Assembly: GCA_903824185.1 (NCBI GenBank)
Contig: CAIJVU010000003.1
Location: 109,434-145,839 of the forward strand
Direction of reading: 5' to 3'
Source of the DNA: an uncultured Hyphomicrobiales bacterium
GTDB lineage: Bacteria > Pseudomonadota > Alphaproteobacteria > Rhizobiales > Beijerinckiaceae
DNA: 36,406 bases
Below, one piece after another: positions 14,531-23,573 of the stretch (position 1 is its first letter; each line of letters begins with the position of its first letter). The notes under the pieces are model-generated. The model made no database searches, was not told where the DNA came from, and saw nothing but the letters and a program-made list of their open reading frames with translations. The translations under genes and the position numbers were made by a program.

Positions 14531-14944
14531 ATGTCAGACAGCAAACCATCCGATCAGTGGAATTTGAGTGATGACGAGTGGCGGCAACGGCTAACACCTG
14601 AGCAATTTCAGGTCACCCGACAACATGGCACCGAGCGGGCCTTTACCGGCCCATGGCTCGATGAAAAGCGCAGCGGTATTTTTCACTGCATTGCCTGCGA
14701 TGCCCCCTTGTTTGAAAGCACGACCAAATATGAATCGGGATCAGGCTGGCCGAGCTTTTTCAAACCGATCAATGATCACGCCATCAGTGAACATCAGGAT
14801 GAAAGCTTCGGGATGCGGCGCGTCGAAATCCGCTGCGCGCGTTGCGACAGCCATGTCGGCCATGTCTTTCCCGACGGACCCAATCCAACAGGCCTGCGCT
14901 ATTGCACCAATGGGGTCGCGCTGGATTTCAAACCGAAAAGCTAA
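14531..14944 (+). CDS. msrB: Peptide-methionine (R)-S-oxide reductase MsrB
   Basis: The 137-residue enzyme repairs methionine-R-sulfoxide in proteins. Both zinc CxxC pairs are present (C53/C56 in FHCIACD, C102/C105 in [14 protein letters not shown]), and the catalytic Cys is C125 in [17 protein letters not shown] and EVRC-like EIRCARC are also diagnostic. The start ATG 14531 follows GGGAG at five bases. It stands alone; a bidirectional terminator follows. Its neighbour on the right is a chromate transporter and a superoxide dismutase is nearby, but nothing shows they are co-regulated. Confidence 0.97.
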   Translation: MSDSKPSDQWNLSDDEWRQRLTPEQFQVTRQHGTERAFTGPWLDEKRSGIFHCIACDAPLFESTTKYESGSGWPSFFKPINDHAISEHQDESFGMRRVEIRCARCDSHVGHVFPDGPNPTGLRYCTNGVALDFKPKS

Positions 14945-15004
14945 GACACAAGCCGCAATCCATTACAGCCACTTTGAGATACGTCCACTTTGAGAGATCA
15001 GTTG

Positions 15005-15029
15005 AAAAGCCTGTCAGCGCAGGCTTTTT
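15005..15029. terminator. Bidirectional terminator between msrB and chrA
   Basis: A 9-bp stem (AAAAGCCTG, 15005-15013; CAGGCTTTT, 15020-15028) with a six-base loop is flanked by T-runs on both strands. It lies in the convergent gap between msrB and chrA and suits both. Confidence 0.8.
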
Positions 15030-15045
15030 CATCGCTTCACGCTTT

Positions 15046-16383
15046 TTACACGTTGAGGCCAAAGCGCAAGACAAGCCCCAAGCCAGCGGCCACAGCCAGC
15101 ACCCATCCCATTGACCAATGCCGCCCCAATAACAATGCGGCACTCACCAAGGCGATGATCACGACGCCGAAATCAAGGCTCGCAAAATCAGGCACAAACA
15201 GGCTCATGCCATAGGCTTTGACAACATCCACCTGCGTAAAAAACACATGCAAGGCAAACCACAGGCTGAGATTGAAAATCACGCCCACCACCGCCGCCGT
15301 AATCGCCGATAAAGCACCTTTCAGACGTGGCCGTGCAATGATCCATTCGAGATAGGGCCCGCCGACAAAAATCCACAAAAAACAGGGCGCAAAGGTCATC
15401 CACAAGGCCACTGCGGCCCCCATGACACCCATGGCCAATCCGCCTTGCTTGAAGGCTGCGAGAAAGCCCACAAATTCGGTCACCAAGATCAGCGGGCCGG
15501 GGGTGGTTTCTGCCAGCCCCAAACCGGTCATCATCTGTCCGGCCTCAAGCCATCCGTGTAATTGCACCACATCTTGGGCCATGTAAGCCAGCACCGCATA
15601 GGCCCCGCCAAACGTCACCAATGCAAGCTTCGAGAAAAACACGCCAAGCTTGGATAAAAGATGCGCGTCTCCCATCTGCCACAGCAAAAGCCACAACGGC
15701 CCCAACCAGACGCTGCCCCACACCGCCATCCGGCCCAGCGTTGCAGTGATCGACACGCCATGCATCATCTTTTCAGCCGCGGGTTGATCCGCGCTCGTCT
15801 TGATCCAAAACCCGAAGAAAGCGGCCCCCGCAATGATGAGCGGGAAAGGCAGTGTGAACACAAAAATACCCAAAAAGGACAGGCCCGCCAGCCACCAATG
15901 CCACACCTGCTGCAAGGCCCGTTTGGCCACCCGCAACAAGGCCTCGATGACGATCACCAAGACCGCCGCTTTGATGCCGAAAAACAAAGCGTCGACCCAA
16001 GCAATCTGTCCGTAAAGCGCATAGATCATCGACAAAGCCAGCATGACCACAGCGCCGGGCAGCACGAATAAAAGGCCAGCCATCAAACCACCGCGCAGAC
16101 CAAACAACCGCCATCCCGCATAGGTGACAAGCTGCATGGCTTCAGGGCCCGGCAACAACATGCAAAAACTTAAAGCATGCACAAACAGGTTTTCATCCAG
16201 CCATTTTTTTTCTTCCACCAAAATGTGATGCATCACCGCGATTTGCGCGGTCGGCCCGCCAAATGACAGCAAGCCGATGCGCGCAAAGACACGCACCGCT
16301 TCAGCAAAGCGAATATCTGAAGGGACTGTGGAGGATATGGGGTTTTTCGTGCTCATCAGCGACATCCGCAGGGCTTGTGACAC
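15046..16383 (-). CDS. chrA: Chromate ion transporter ChrA, two-domain type
   Basis: The 445-residue membrane protein contains both CHR domains. The first has FARIGLLSFGGPTAQIAVMH and MLLPGPEAMQLVTYAGW; the second has FFSKLALVTFGGAYAVLAYM and GLAETTPGPLILVTEFVGF. About ten to twelve hydrophobic segments are visible. The family moves chromate out of the cell, though in many genomes the substrate is not tested. The start is GTG 16383 with AGGGGG eight bases upstream; ATG 16365 and 16356 are alternatives. No chrB or other resistance gene accompanies it. Confidence 0.93.
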   Translation of the reverse strand: MSQALRMSLMSTKNPISSTVPSDIRFAEAVRVFARIGLLSFGGPTAQIAVMHHILVEEKKWLDENLFVHALSFCMLLPGPEAMQLVTYAGWRLFGLRGGLMAGLLFVLPGAVVMLALSMIYALYGQIAWVDALFFGIKAAVLVIVIEALLRVAKRALQQVWHWWLAGLSFLGIFVFTLPFPLIIAGAAFFGFWIKTSADQPAAEKMMHGVSITATLGRMAVWGSVWLGPLWLLLWQMGDAHLLSKLGVFFSKLALVTFGGAYAVLAYMAQDVVQLHGWLEAGQMMTGLGLAETTPGPLILVTEFVGFLAAFKQGGLAMGVMGAAVALWMTFAPCFLWIFVGGPYLEWIIARPRLKGALSAITAAVVGVIFNLSLWFALHVFFTQVDVVKAYGMSLFVPDFASLDFGVVIIALVSAALLLGRHWSMGWVLAVAAGLGLVLRFGLNV

Positions 16384-16439
16384 ATCCCCTTCCCCCTAGG
16401 CATTGCGCGATGGGGGGACAGGTTTTTGAAAACGCCCAA

Positions 16440-17456
16440 TCAAGGGGAAACGCGCTCGCCCCCGACCTGCGTTTCGATAAAGGCACGCAATTCATCCATC
16501 GAATTGAAGCGATAGCGGCCGATCGCCATTTCCGCTTCGATCGATTGATCCGAATACATGAAATAGCCCACACCGCCCGTTGAATAGCTGGCAAGCAACA
16601 AACGCTCTTTCGGCGCTTGAGGGGCTTGTGGCACTTCAGAGGGCACTGCCACAACCGGCTCAGCGGGCAAGACCGGCGCAGAGGGTTGCAAGGCGTCTGG
16701 GTGATTATGCGGCGCTGGCTTTGACGACGGCGTCACCCCGTAGCCTTGATGCTGGTCCTGCACCACTTCAAACAAAGAGGGTTGCTTTAATTGCGGGCGA
16801 GGCGCCGACGCGTCACGGGTGGTGAGACTGGGTTCGGGTGAAAACGGCACCGCACCCTGTGCCCCCGTGGGTTGCGCCATCGGTTTGAACTGATCGTAAT
16901 CGGCATCGGGCAAAGACACAAAAACCGGTTGTGGGTCATCCTGCGCAGGGACTGTGTGCGGATTGTTTTTGTGAGATGGATTGAGTTGCGCCAGCTCGTG
17001 GTTGAGCTGGCCGTGATGCTGCTCAACAGGAGCGCTCGCCTGCAGATCTGAGTGGAATGCGTCTTGGGGTGAGAGTGCGTGCGGGGTCGCGCGCTCATAA
17101 GCAGAGGCGCGCTCATAAAAAGCAGGCGTCATGCCGTCCCGAACCCGATGGGTGTCATGGGCTGTAATATCGGGCAAAGCGGTGGGGCTGATGGGCTGTT
17201 GTTCAACGGGCAAAACAGGCTGGGGCGCGGCGTCTGAGATTTGTGAAACAGACAGCCTGTCTTTCTCCCACAAGGCTTGCAATTGATAGAGCACGCCTGC
17301 CAAGGCCGTGACAATCAAGCCACCGGTCAGGACAACGGATCCGGCAATCAGTTGCGACCAGCCGCGCTCGTTCAAAATCATGCCGGACCCATTGATCATG
17401 GCTGCCGCACCGGCAATCACCATCACACAGGCCAATATCAACAAGGCACGCAGCAT
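16440..17456 (-). CDS. Two-helix membrane protein with long Pro/Gln-rich linker and C-terminal domain
   Basis: This 338-residue protein starts with two transmembrane helices (about residues 3-22 and 35-60). A long hydrophilic, low-complexity region rich in Pro, Gln, His and Ala follows (about 75-280). The C-terminal 60 residues form a compact domain: LLLASYSTGGVGYFMYSDQS, EAEMAIGRYRF and MDELRAFIETQVGG. I recognise the C-terminal pattern as conserved in uncharacterised alphaproteobacterial proteins but cannot name the family. ATG 17456 has AAGGA seven bases upstream and is preferred over 17489. It lies 56 bases before chrA on the same strand. Confidence 0.8.
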   Translation of the reverse strand: MLRALLILACVMVIAGAAAMINGSGMILNERGWSQLIAGSVVLTGGLIVTALAGVLYQLQALWEKDRLSVSQISDAAPQPVLPVEQQPISPTALPDITAHDTHRVRDGMTPAFYERASAYERATPHALSPQDAFHSDLQASAPVEQHHGQLNHELAQLNPSHKNNPHTVPAQDDPQPVFVSLPDADYDQFKPMAQPTGAQGAVPFSPEPSLTTRDASAPRPQLKQPSLFEVVQDQHQGYGVTPSSKPAPHNHPDALQPSAPVLPAEPVVAVPSEVPQAPQAPKERLLLASYSTGGVGYFMYSDQSIEAEMAIGRYRFNSMDELRAFIETQVGGERVSP

Positions 17457-17736
17457 GTCACAGTCCTTATCATTTCCGAGGCTTTTCATGCATTTTTTGC
17501 ATGCATCGCCCCTTTATCCAGCACGCTTGGCATGATCGGGCATAACCCGCAAGCCCTGCGGATGTTTTCCACCCGCCGATAAAATGACCCTAAGCCTATT
17601 CACAGGTCAAATTCACTAGGAAAATCCGGCTCCCTTGTGTAAAAACCTCTTTCATGGTTACCGTCCGAGCATGATCCCGCTCGGGTCAAGATCACACGCC
17701 TTCACTTCTCTTTCTTTCATGCCCAAGGAGATAAAC

Positions 17737-18333
17737 ATGTTTTCACTTCCCGATCTTCCTTACGCCCATGATGCGCTTGCGCCTTACATGTCCAAGGAAA
17801 CCCTCGAATATCATCACGACAAGCATCATCTGGCCTATGTGAACAATGGCAACAATCTGCTCAAAGGCACCGAATGGGAAGGCAAATCGCTGGAAGAGAT
17901 CGTCACTGGCTCTTTCGGTAAAAATGCAGGCCTGTTTAACAATGCCGGTCAGCATTACAACCATTTGCACTTCTGGCATTGGATGAAGCCCAATGGCGGC
18001 GGCTCTATTCCGGGCAAGCTGGAAAAAGCCATCATCGACGGCTTTGGCTCCGTTGACAAAATGAAAGAGGATTTCATTCAGGCCGGTGTCACCCAATTCG
18101 GTTCGGGCTGGTCTTGGCTGGCTGTGAAAGACGGCAAGGTCATCGCCACCAAAACCGCCAATGGCGAAAGCCCGCTGGTGCATGGTGCCACCCCGATCCT
18201 CGGCTGCGACGTGTGGGAACATTCCTACTACATCGACTACCGCAACCGTCGCCCCGATTACCTCAAGGCCTTCATCGATCACATGGTCAACTGGGAGTAT
18301 GTGGCCGAATTGTTCGAAAAAGCCGGTCACTGA
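17737..18333 (+). CDS. sodB: Superoxide dismutase, iron type
   Basis: The 198-residue enzyme converts superoxide to peroxide and oxygen. Metal ligands are H26 (in EYHHDKHH), H76 (in QHYNHLHFW), D158 and H162 (in DVWEHSYYIDYRN). The active-site Gln is supplied by the N-terminal domain (Q72 in NNAGQHYNH) and the C-terminal position has Gly rather than Gln, which points to iron rather than manganese. ATG 17737 has AAGGAG six bases upstream; the frame is open from 17635 but that extension is not homologous. The upstream gap 17457-17736 holds no other gene I can support. Confidence 0.96.
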   Translation: MFSLPDLPYAHDALAPYMSKETLEYHHDKHHLAYVNNGNNLLKGTEWEGKSLEEIVTGSFGKNAGLFNNAGQHYNHLHFWHWMKPNGGGSIPGKLEKAIIDGFGSVDKMKEDFIQAGVTQFGSGWSWLAVKDGKVIATKTANGESPLVHGATPILGCDVWEHSYYIDYRNRRPDYLKAFIDHMVNWEYVAELFEKAGH

Positions 18334-18408
18334 TTAGTCAGGATAGGCAGAGGCCGGACAGGGCCGGACCAGACTGGTTCGGGTCGGTTTTTAGGCCAAA
18401 CAAAACAA

Positions 18409-18431
18409 AAGCGGGGCCAAAAGCCCCGCTT
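18409..18431. terminator. Bidirectional terminator between sodB and the hpnK-like gene
   Basis: A 9-bp GC-rich stem (AAGCGGGGC / GCCCCGCTT) with loop CAAAA is flanked by A- and T-rich sequence. A weaker stem (18364-18382, with one G-T pair) and a T5 run precede it at 18388-18392. Confidence 0.85.
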
Positions 18432-18452
18432 ATTTCGTCCTATCCCAATGGG

Positions 18453-19304
18453 TCAGGCCAGATCCCCGAAGCGGGCGATGTGCCGCCCCGCGGCCTCCAG
18501 ATCACGCGCGAAGTCGTCTCCCATGAGATAGGCATGTTCTTGCGGGCGGGTTTCCACCACCGCATCCAGCGCTGCAATCTCCTCGTCGCCCGCCAGTCCG
18601 GGATGCACCATAATCAGGGGATTTTGCCCAGAAACGGCTAAAAAAGCCTGCATATCGGCCCGAAAATCCCCCGTAGGGTCAAAATCACTGACACCGGCAA
18701 AACCGTCATTCACCCCGAGACCGGCAGCGCGCGCGCGCGCCCGAACACCTGTTGAAAGAGCGGAAATAACCAAGGTTTTAAAAGGGGTTACGCCTTGTTT
18801 AAGAATCTCTGTTCCCGCCGCCTCGACCGAGCGCAGCCAGGGCCGCCAGTGGGGATCCACCGCTTGGATCGCGGCAAACAGGGCCCCGCGAATCCCCGGC
18901 AGCACATGCACATGCCGGTGCCCGTCCAGATAGGTCGGCAAATGCCCGTAATCGGTCGCAAACGCCCGGATTTGGCGGATGATTTCAGCTTTCACCTCCG
19001 CCCGTGCCTGCGAAAAACACAGTGTTTTCAAGGCTAAAACCGGCATGGACGGAAAATGATCGTCAGGGGCCAGAAACGGCATGGGGGTGAGCGGGGTTCC
19101 CGTTGTCAGATCGATATGCAACCCCGCTTCGGCCCGATCCCGCCTGGCCGCCAGGTCCGCTGCCAAGGCCGGCCAATGCGGCCCCGTCACCATGGCGCTT
19201 GTTCCCGACAACCGGCCCGCATCGATCAACATCAAAATTGATTTGCTAATACAAGGTGTTAGCCCATAGTCATCGGCAATCAGAACAATCGGGCGGCTGG
19301 TCAT
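18453..19304 (-). CDS. hpnK: HpnK/ChbG (YdjC) family carbohydrate deacetylase
   Basis: The 283-residue protein is a YdjC-fold deacetylase. The metal and catalytic Asp pair is in IADDYGLTP (residues 6-14), GLHIDLTTGTPL follows, and the His ligands are in LDGHRHVHVLPGIR; MVHPGLAGDEEI lies near the end. The HpnK branch (hopanoid biosynthesis-associated) fits best by overall pattern and length, but no squalene-hopene or other hpn gene is in the window, so removal of acetyl groups from another N-acetylhexosamine lipid is possible. ATG 19304 is chosen from homology; the frame extends to 19394. It diverges from the GT2 gene. Confidence 0.85.
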   Translation of the reverse strand: MTSRPIVLIADDYGLTPCISKSILMLIDAGRLSGTSAMVTGPHWPALAADLAARRDRAEAGLHIDLTTGTPLTPMPFLAPDDHFPSMPVLALKTLCFSQARAEVKAEIIRQIRAFATDYGHLPTYLDGHRHVHVLPGIRGALFAAIQAVDPHWRPWLRSVEAAGTEILKQGVTPFKTLVISALSTGVRARARAAGLGVNDGFAGVSDFDPTGDFRADMQAFLAVSGQNPLIMVHPGLAGDEEIAALDAVVETRPQEHAYLMGDDFARDLEAAGRHIARFGDLA

Positions 19305-19419
19305 GGCATGTGATTTCCACTGAGGATGTCCCCTCAACTCATGCCTTGATGCACGACAGATGACAAGTGCGGACAAATTCCCCATAAAGGACAAAGATCA
19401 TCCATGGAGAGCCTCGACG

Positions 19420-20439
19420 GTGTCCCTGTTTTTCAATGTGTCGCCCAGCCCCAAAGCCCCGCTGCTTAGCATCATCATTCCCGCTTATAATGAAGCGCGG
19501 AATCTGCCGATGCTCTCAGACCGGCTGACCCCTAGCCTCGTTGAAATCACTGAAGAATTCGAAGTCATTATCATCAATGATGGCTCGGCGGATGAAACCG
19601 CGGCCCAGATCGCCGCCCTGCATCAGCACGATCCCCGCTATTGCGGCCTGTCGTTTAGCCGCAATTTCGGCAAGGAGATTGCCATTGCTGCAGGCCTTGA
19701 TCACGCGCGCGGCCAAGCCTGCGTGATCATAGATGCCGACTTGCAGCACCCTCCTGAAATCATTGCAAAATTTGTTGAAAAATGGCGCGAAGGCTATCAG
19801 GTCGTCTATGGGCAACGGATCGATCGCGCAACCGACAGCGCCGTGCGCAAAACCTTATCCGAATGGTTTTATAAAGTCTTTTCCATGGCCGGAGAGACCC
19901 CGCTTCCACCCGGTGCCGGTGATTTTCGATTGCTCGACCGCAAAGCCGTGCAAGCCTTGCGCGCCATGGGAGAGCGGGCCCGCTTTTCAAAAGGACTTTA
20001 TGCTTGGGTGGGCTTTCGCTGCATCGGTGTGCCTTTTGAGGTTGCCGAACGTGCCCATGGCGTATCGAGTTTCAATCTGCACAGGCTTTTCAGTTTTGCT
20101 TTTGACGGCATTACCTCTTTTTCGACTTTGCCCCTGAAATTATGGATTTATATCGGCTTTATCATCTCTTTTATGGCGTTTCTGACCGGCAGCTTCTATC
20201 TGACGCGCACCTTGCTGTTTGGGGTCGATGTCCCCGGTTACGCCTCTTTGATTGTGTCGATTATGTTTTTTGCAGGGATGCAGCTTTTATCCCTTGGCAT
20301 TATCGGCGAATATATTGGCCGGATCTTTGCCGAGGTGAAACGCCGCCCGCTTTACATTATCGGAGAGCGGTTCGGGATCGAGGCGGATCCCAATGATGTG
20401 ACACCGCCCCCCTTTTCCAAAACACCCCCGACCCATTGA
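19420..20439 (+). CDS. GT2 glycosyltransferase, polyprenyl-phosphate type (GtrB/ArnC/DPM1-like)
   Basis: The 339-residue protein has a GT-A domain with LSIIIPAYNEARNLP, IINDGSADET and the DxD-type motif IIDADLQHPPE, and two C-terminal transmembrane helices (LWIYIGFIISFMAFLTG and YASLIVSIMFFAGMQLL). Such enzymes load a sugar onto undecaprenyl phosphate on the cytoplasmic face. The GTG at 19420 has GGAGAG eight bases upstream; ATG 19360 is an in-frame alternative without a ribosome site. The partner flippase or acceptor transferase is not visible. murJ follows by nine bases, so they are probably co-transcribed. Confidence 0.88.
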   Translation: MSLFFNVSPSPKAPLLSIIIPAYNEARNLPMLSDRLTPSLVEITEEFEVIIINDGSADETAAQIAALHQHDPRYCGLSFSRNFGKEIAIAAGLDHARGQACVIIDADLQHPPEIIAKFVEKWREGYQVVYGQRIDRATDSAVRKTLSEWFYKVFSMAGETPLPPGAGDFRLLDRKAVQALRAMGERARFSKGLYAWVGFRCIGVPFEVAERAHGVSSFNLHRLFSFAFDGITSFSTLPLKLWIYIGFIISFMAFLTGSFYLTRTLLFGVDVPGYASLIVSIMFFAGMQLLSLGIIGEYIGRIFAEVKRRPLYIIGERFGIEADPNDVTPPPFSKTPPTH

Positions 20440-20448
20440 CCCGCCATC

Positions 20449-22005
20449 ATGTTGCGCCAAATCGTCTCCGTCGGAAGCCTGACACTCATCTCCCGCATTT
20501 CGGGTTTTATCAGGGATATTGTCTTGGCCAGCCTGCTCGGCGCGGGACTGGCGGCCGATGCGTTTGTGGTGGCACAAAGACTGCCCAATCATTTCCGCGC
20601 TATTTTTGGCGAAGGGGCTTTTAACGCGGCCTTTGTGCCCAGCTATGCACGGATTTTAGCGCAACAAGGCCAGTCTGAGGCGCATCGCTTTGCTTCACAT
20701 CTCTTGCGCATCCTCACACTCTCCTTGATCGCCATCACCGCTTTGGCGATGATATTCATGCCAGAAGTTGTTCAACTTCTGGCCCCCGGTTTTTCAGCCA
20801 ATCCCGAAAAATTCACGCTGGCCGTCAATCTGACACGCATCACCTTTCCCTATCTTTTGTTTATCTCACTGGTCACGCTTTTTTCGGGTATTTTGAATGC
20901 CCATGACCGTTTCGCGTCTGCGGCTTTCGCGCCGGTTCTTCTCAATGTCTCCATCATCATTGCGCTGCTTTCGAGTGTGTATTTTCCCGATGCGGCAAAT
21001 GCCGCGGCATGGGGTGTGTTTATTGCCGGTATCCTCGAATTTTTACTGGTGCTGATCGACGCACACCGGTCAAATCTTGTTCCAAGCCTGCGCACCATTC
21101 CGCCCGATGAGGCGCAGAAAAAATCGATGGCCGCCTTCTGGTCTGCTTTGGGGCCGGGGGTCATCGGTTCTGCGGGTGTGCAGCTTGCCATGTTTGCCGA
21201 TACCATCATCGCATCCCTTCTGCCGACCGGTGCCGTCTCCTCGCTCTATTATGCAGACCGCCTCTACCAACTGCCCGTCGGCATGATCGGCATAGCCGCA
21301 GGTACGGTTTTATTGCCCACCATGGCGAAACACTGGGCCGCGGGAAAAGATGCCGAGGCCCATCACGCGCAAAATCAGGCCATGGCCCTGACATTGATGC
21401 TGAGCGCGCCCTTTCTGGTTGCGTTTTTGATGGTGCCGGGAACCATCATGCGCGGCTTGTTCATGCGCGGGGCGTTTGACATGGATGCGGCACGGGCGGC
21501 GGGATCGGTTTTGGCGGCCTATACGACCGGATTACCGGCTGTTGTGTTGATCCGCTCTGCCGTATCGAGTTTTCATGCCAGAGGCGATACACGAACCCCT
21601 GTGATTGCGGCCTTTACAGGCATCGCGGTCAATATCGGCCTGAAAATCATGCTGGCAGATCCATGGGGGGCTTCCGGATTGGCCTTGGCAACGGCCATTG
21701 GGGCTTGGATCAATTTCGGCCTGCTGGTGGCCCTGGCCATGGCACGCGACTGGATGTCACCCGATGCCGAACTCGGGCGCTGGCTTGCTGCCATTCTTGT
21801 GTCCGTGCTTGTGATGGCTGTGGCGATCCAAACCTTTGGTCCGCCTATCCGGCAATTGAGCCGCGACTGGCCAAACTGGAAAAACGAGATAGAGCTCTCT
21901 ATCCTCGCTTTATCCGGCCTATCCGCCTATCTGGTGCCGCTTTTCCTGCTGGTTCGCTTTTTCAAACTGTCTTTAAAGCAGAAAACAAGCCCTATCCAAG
22001 ACTAG
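20449..22005 (+). CDS. murJ: Lipid II flippase MurJ (MviN)
   Basis: The 518-residue membrane protein has about 14 hydrophobic segments and the MviN/MurJ signatures: LISRISGFIRDIVLASLLGAG, ADAFVVAQRLPNHFRAIFGEGAF and NAAFVPSYA at the start, and SLYYADRLYQLPVGMIGIA in the middle. It moves lipid-linked peptidoglycan precursor across the inner membrane and is normally essential. It starts nine bases after the GT2 stop, with no independent promoter visible. A perfect 12-bp stem-loop begins at its stop codon. Confidence 0.96.
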   Translation: MLRQIVSVGSLTLISRISGFIRDIVLASLLGAGLAADAFVVAQRLPNHFRAIFGEGAFNAAFVPSYARILAQQGQSEAHRFASHLLRILTLSLIAITALAMIFMPEVVQLLAPGFSANPEKFTLAVNLTRITFPYLLFISLVTLFSGILNAHDRFASAAFAPVLLNVSIIIALLSSVYFPDAANAAAWGVFIAGILEFLLVLIDAHRSNLVPSLRTIPPDEAQKKSMAAFWSALGPGVIGSAGVQLAMFADTIIASLLPTGAVSSLYYADRLYQLPVGMIGIAAGTVLLPTMAKHWAAGKDAEAHHAQNQAMALTLMLSAPFLVAFLMVPGTIMRGLFMRGAFDMDAARAAGSVLAAYTTGLPAVVLIRSAVSSFHARGDTRTPVIAAFTGIAVNIGLKIMLADPWGASGLALATAIGAWINFGLLVALAMARDWMSPDAELGRWLAAILVSVLVMAVAIQTFGPPIRQLSRDWPNWKNEIELSILALSGLSAYLVPLFLLVRFFKLSLKQKTSPIQD

Positions 22006-22037
22006 ACTATCCCGTCTGTTTCAAAACGGGATAGTCT
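22004..22037 (+). terminator. 12-bp stem-loop at the murJ stop codon
   Basis: AGACTATCCCGT (22004-22015) and ACGGGATAGTCT (22026-22037) form a perfect stem with a ten-base loop. The stem begins in the stop codon. Only GTTTAAA follows, so termination without Rho is doubtful; 3' end protection is an alternative. Confidence 0.6.
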
Positions 22038-22065
22038 GTTTAAAGGTTTGTTCCGCGCGATCTGG

Positions 22066-23442
22066 CTAATCGGCCAGAGCTGCCAAAATACGGACCCAAG
22101 AGCGTATGCCTTTATGGAAACTCGTCAGGTCGTATTTTTCATTGGGCGAATGAACCCGATCATCATCAAGCCCAAATCCAACCAGCAATGTATCAAGGCC
22201 TAACACGCGTTTGAAATCGCCGACAATCGGAATGGAACCGCCCGAACCAATGGTGACGGGCGCCACGCCCCATTCGTCATGCAAGGCGGAACGGGCCGCT
22301 GTGAGATCAGACATGTCAAATGGCAGGGCAAGCGCGCGCGATCCCTTGTGATGGATCAATTCGACCTGACAATCATCGGGAACCCGTGCCCGCACAAAGG
22401 CTTCGAAATTTTTTGAAATCGCCTGCGGATCCTGATCGCCCACCAGTCTGAAAGAAATTTTGGCAGAGGCCTGCGAGGCAATCACGGTTTTTGTTCCCTC
22501 GCCGGTATAGCCGCCGATGATCCCGTTGACATCGCATGTGGGGCGGGACTGGATTTGTTCAATCAATAAACGGTCATGCTCGCCAGCTGGGTTTTTCAAT
22601 CCAACTTGGGTCAGAAAATCATGCACATCAAGCTGTTTCCATTGCTCAAGGACTTGGCTGGGAATGTCATGCACGCCCTCATAAAAATGCGGAACCGTCA
22701 CGCGCCCCGTTTCATCATGCAGATCTGCAATGATGTTGGATAAAACCCGAATGGGATTTTGAGCCGCGCCGCCAAACAGGCCCGAATGCAAATCACGATC
22801 CGCACAGGTGATGATAATCTCCTCATAAACCAGACCGCGCAGGGATGTGGTGATGGCGGGGGTTTTGGGATCCCACATGCCCGTATCACAAACCAATGCC
22901 ACATCGGCGGCCAAAGCCTGACGATGGGCCTCCACAAAAGCCGGCAAATGAGGCGAACCGCTCTCCTCCTCGCCTTCCACCAAAATCGTCAACCCGAGCG
23001 GCAAGTGGCCGGTAACGGCACGATAGGCCCGACAGGCCTCGATGAAGGTCATGACCTGACCTTTATCGTCGCAAGCCCCGCGGGCGGAAATGGCCTTGCG
23101 GCCATCCGGCAACGTCACCATCCGCGGCTCAAATGGCGGGGTGTCCCATTGGTCCAAGGGATCAACCGGCTGAACATCGTAATGGCCGTAAAACAAGGCT
23201 TTCTTTCCGGCTTGGCCGTCAGAGTGACCCAAAACAACCGGATGGCCTTCGGTATCCATCACCTCGGTTTTGAACCCAAGCCCCGTCATTTCCTGTTTCA
23301 GCCATTGGGCGGCTGTCACACAATGGGCAGAATAGGCCGGATCTGTTGAGATGGACGGGATTTTCAGCCATTCAAACAAACGGTGCAGCGAATTGTCGAG
23401 ATCGTGATCTACCTGTTGCAACACGGCATCCAACGGCGTCAT
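22066..23442 (-). CDS. M20 family metallopeptidase (dipeptidase, ArgE/DapE/CPG2 type)
   Basis: The 458-residue zinc enzyme shows metal-site motifs in order: H87/D89 in LFYGHYDVQP, D125 in GACDDKGQV, the Glu pair near 158-160 in VEGEEESGSP, an Asp in VALVCDTGMW, and the C-terminal His in DDRVHSPNEKYD. The dimerisation (lid) domain lies between roughly residues 195 and 350. Length and layout match the cytosolic nonspecific dipeptidase subgroup rather than DapE. ATG 23442 has AGAGGA eight bases upstream. It is divergent from the methylmalonyl-CoA mutase genes; no functional link is evident. Confidence 0.92.
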   Translation of the reverse strand: MTPLDAVLQQVDHDLDNSLHRLFEWLKIPSISTDPAYSAHCVTAAQWLKQEMTGLGFKTEVMDTEGHPVVLGHSDGQAGKKALFYGHYDVQPVDPLDQWDTPPFEPRMVTLPDGRKAISARGACDDKGQVMTFIEACRAYRAVTGHLPLGLTILVEGEEESGSPHLPAFVEAHRQALAADVALVCDTGMWDPKTPAITTSLRGLVYEEIIITCADRDLHSGLFGGAAQNPIRVLSNIIADLHDETGRVTVPHFYEGVHDIPSQVLEQWKQLDVHDFLTQVGLKNPAGEHDRLLIEQIQSRPTCDVNGIIGGYTGEGTKTVIASQASAKISFRLVGDQDPQAISKNFEAFVRARVPDDCQVELIHHKGSRALALPFDMSDLTAARSALHDEWGVAPVTIGSGGSIPIVGDFKRVLGLDTLLVGFGLDDDRVHSPNEKYDLTSFHKGIRSWVRILAALAD

Positions 23443-23573
23443 TGTTTTAATCCTCTTGAAAATCAACAGCGAAAGGACGCCAAGACTAATGGAGATGGGG
23501 CGGCGTGCAAGCGCCGATTACGCAGGCCTGTCCAGACAAATTGATCAAGAAACAGCACGAACTTCAAGCGTTA

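Noticed and set aside
15046-16383. chrA, msrB and sodB as an acquired metal-resistance island.
   Set aside because: Orientation, separate terminators and ordinary base composition suggest independent core genes; no mobile element is nearby.
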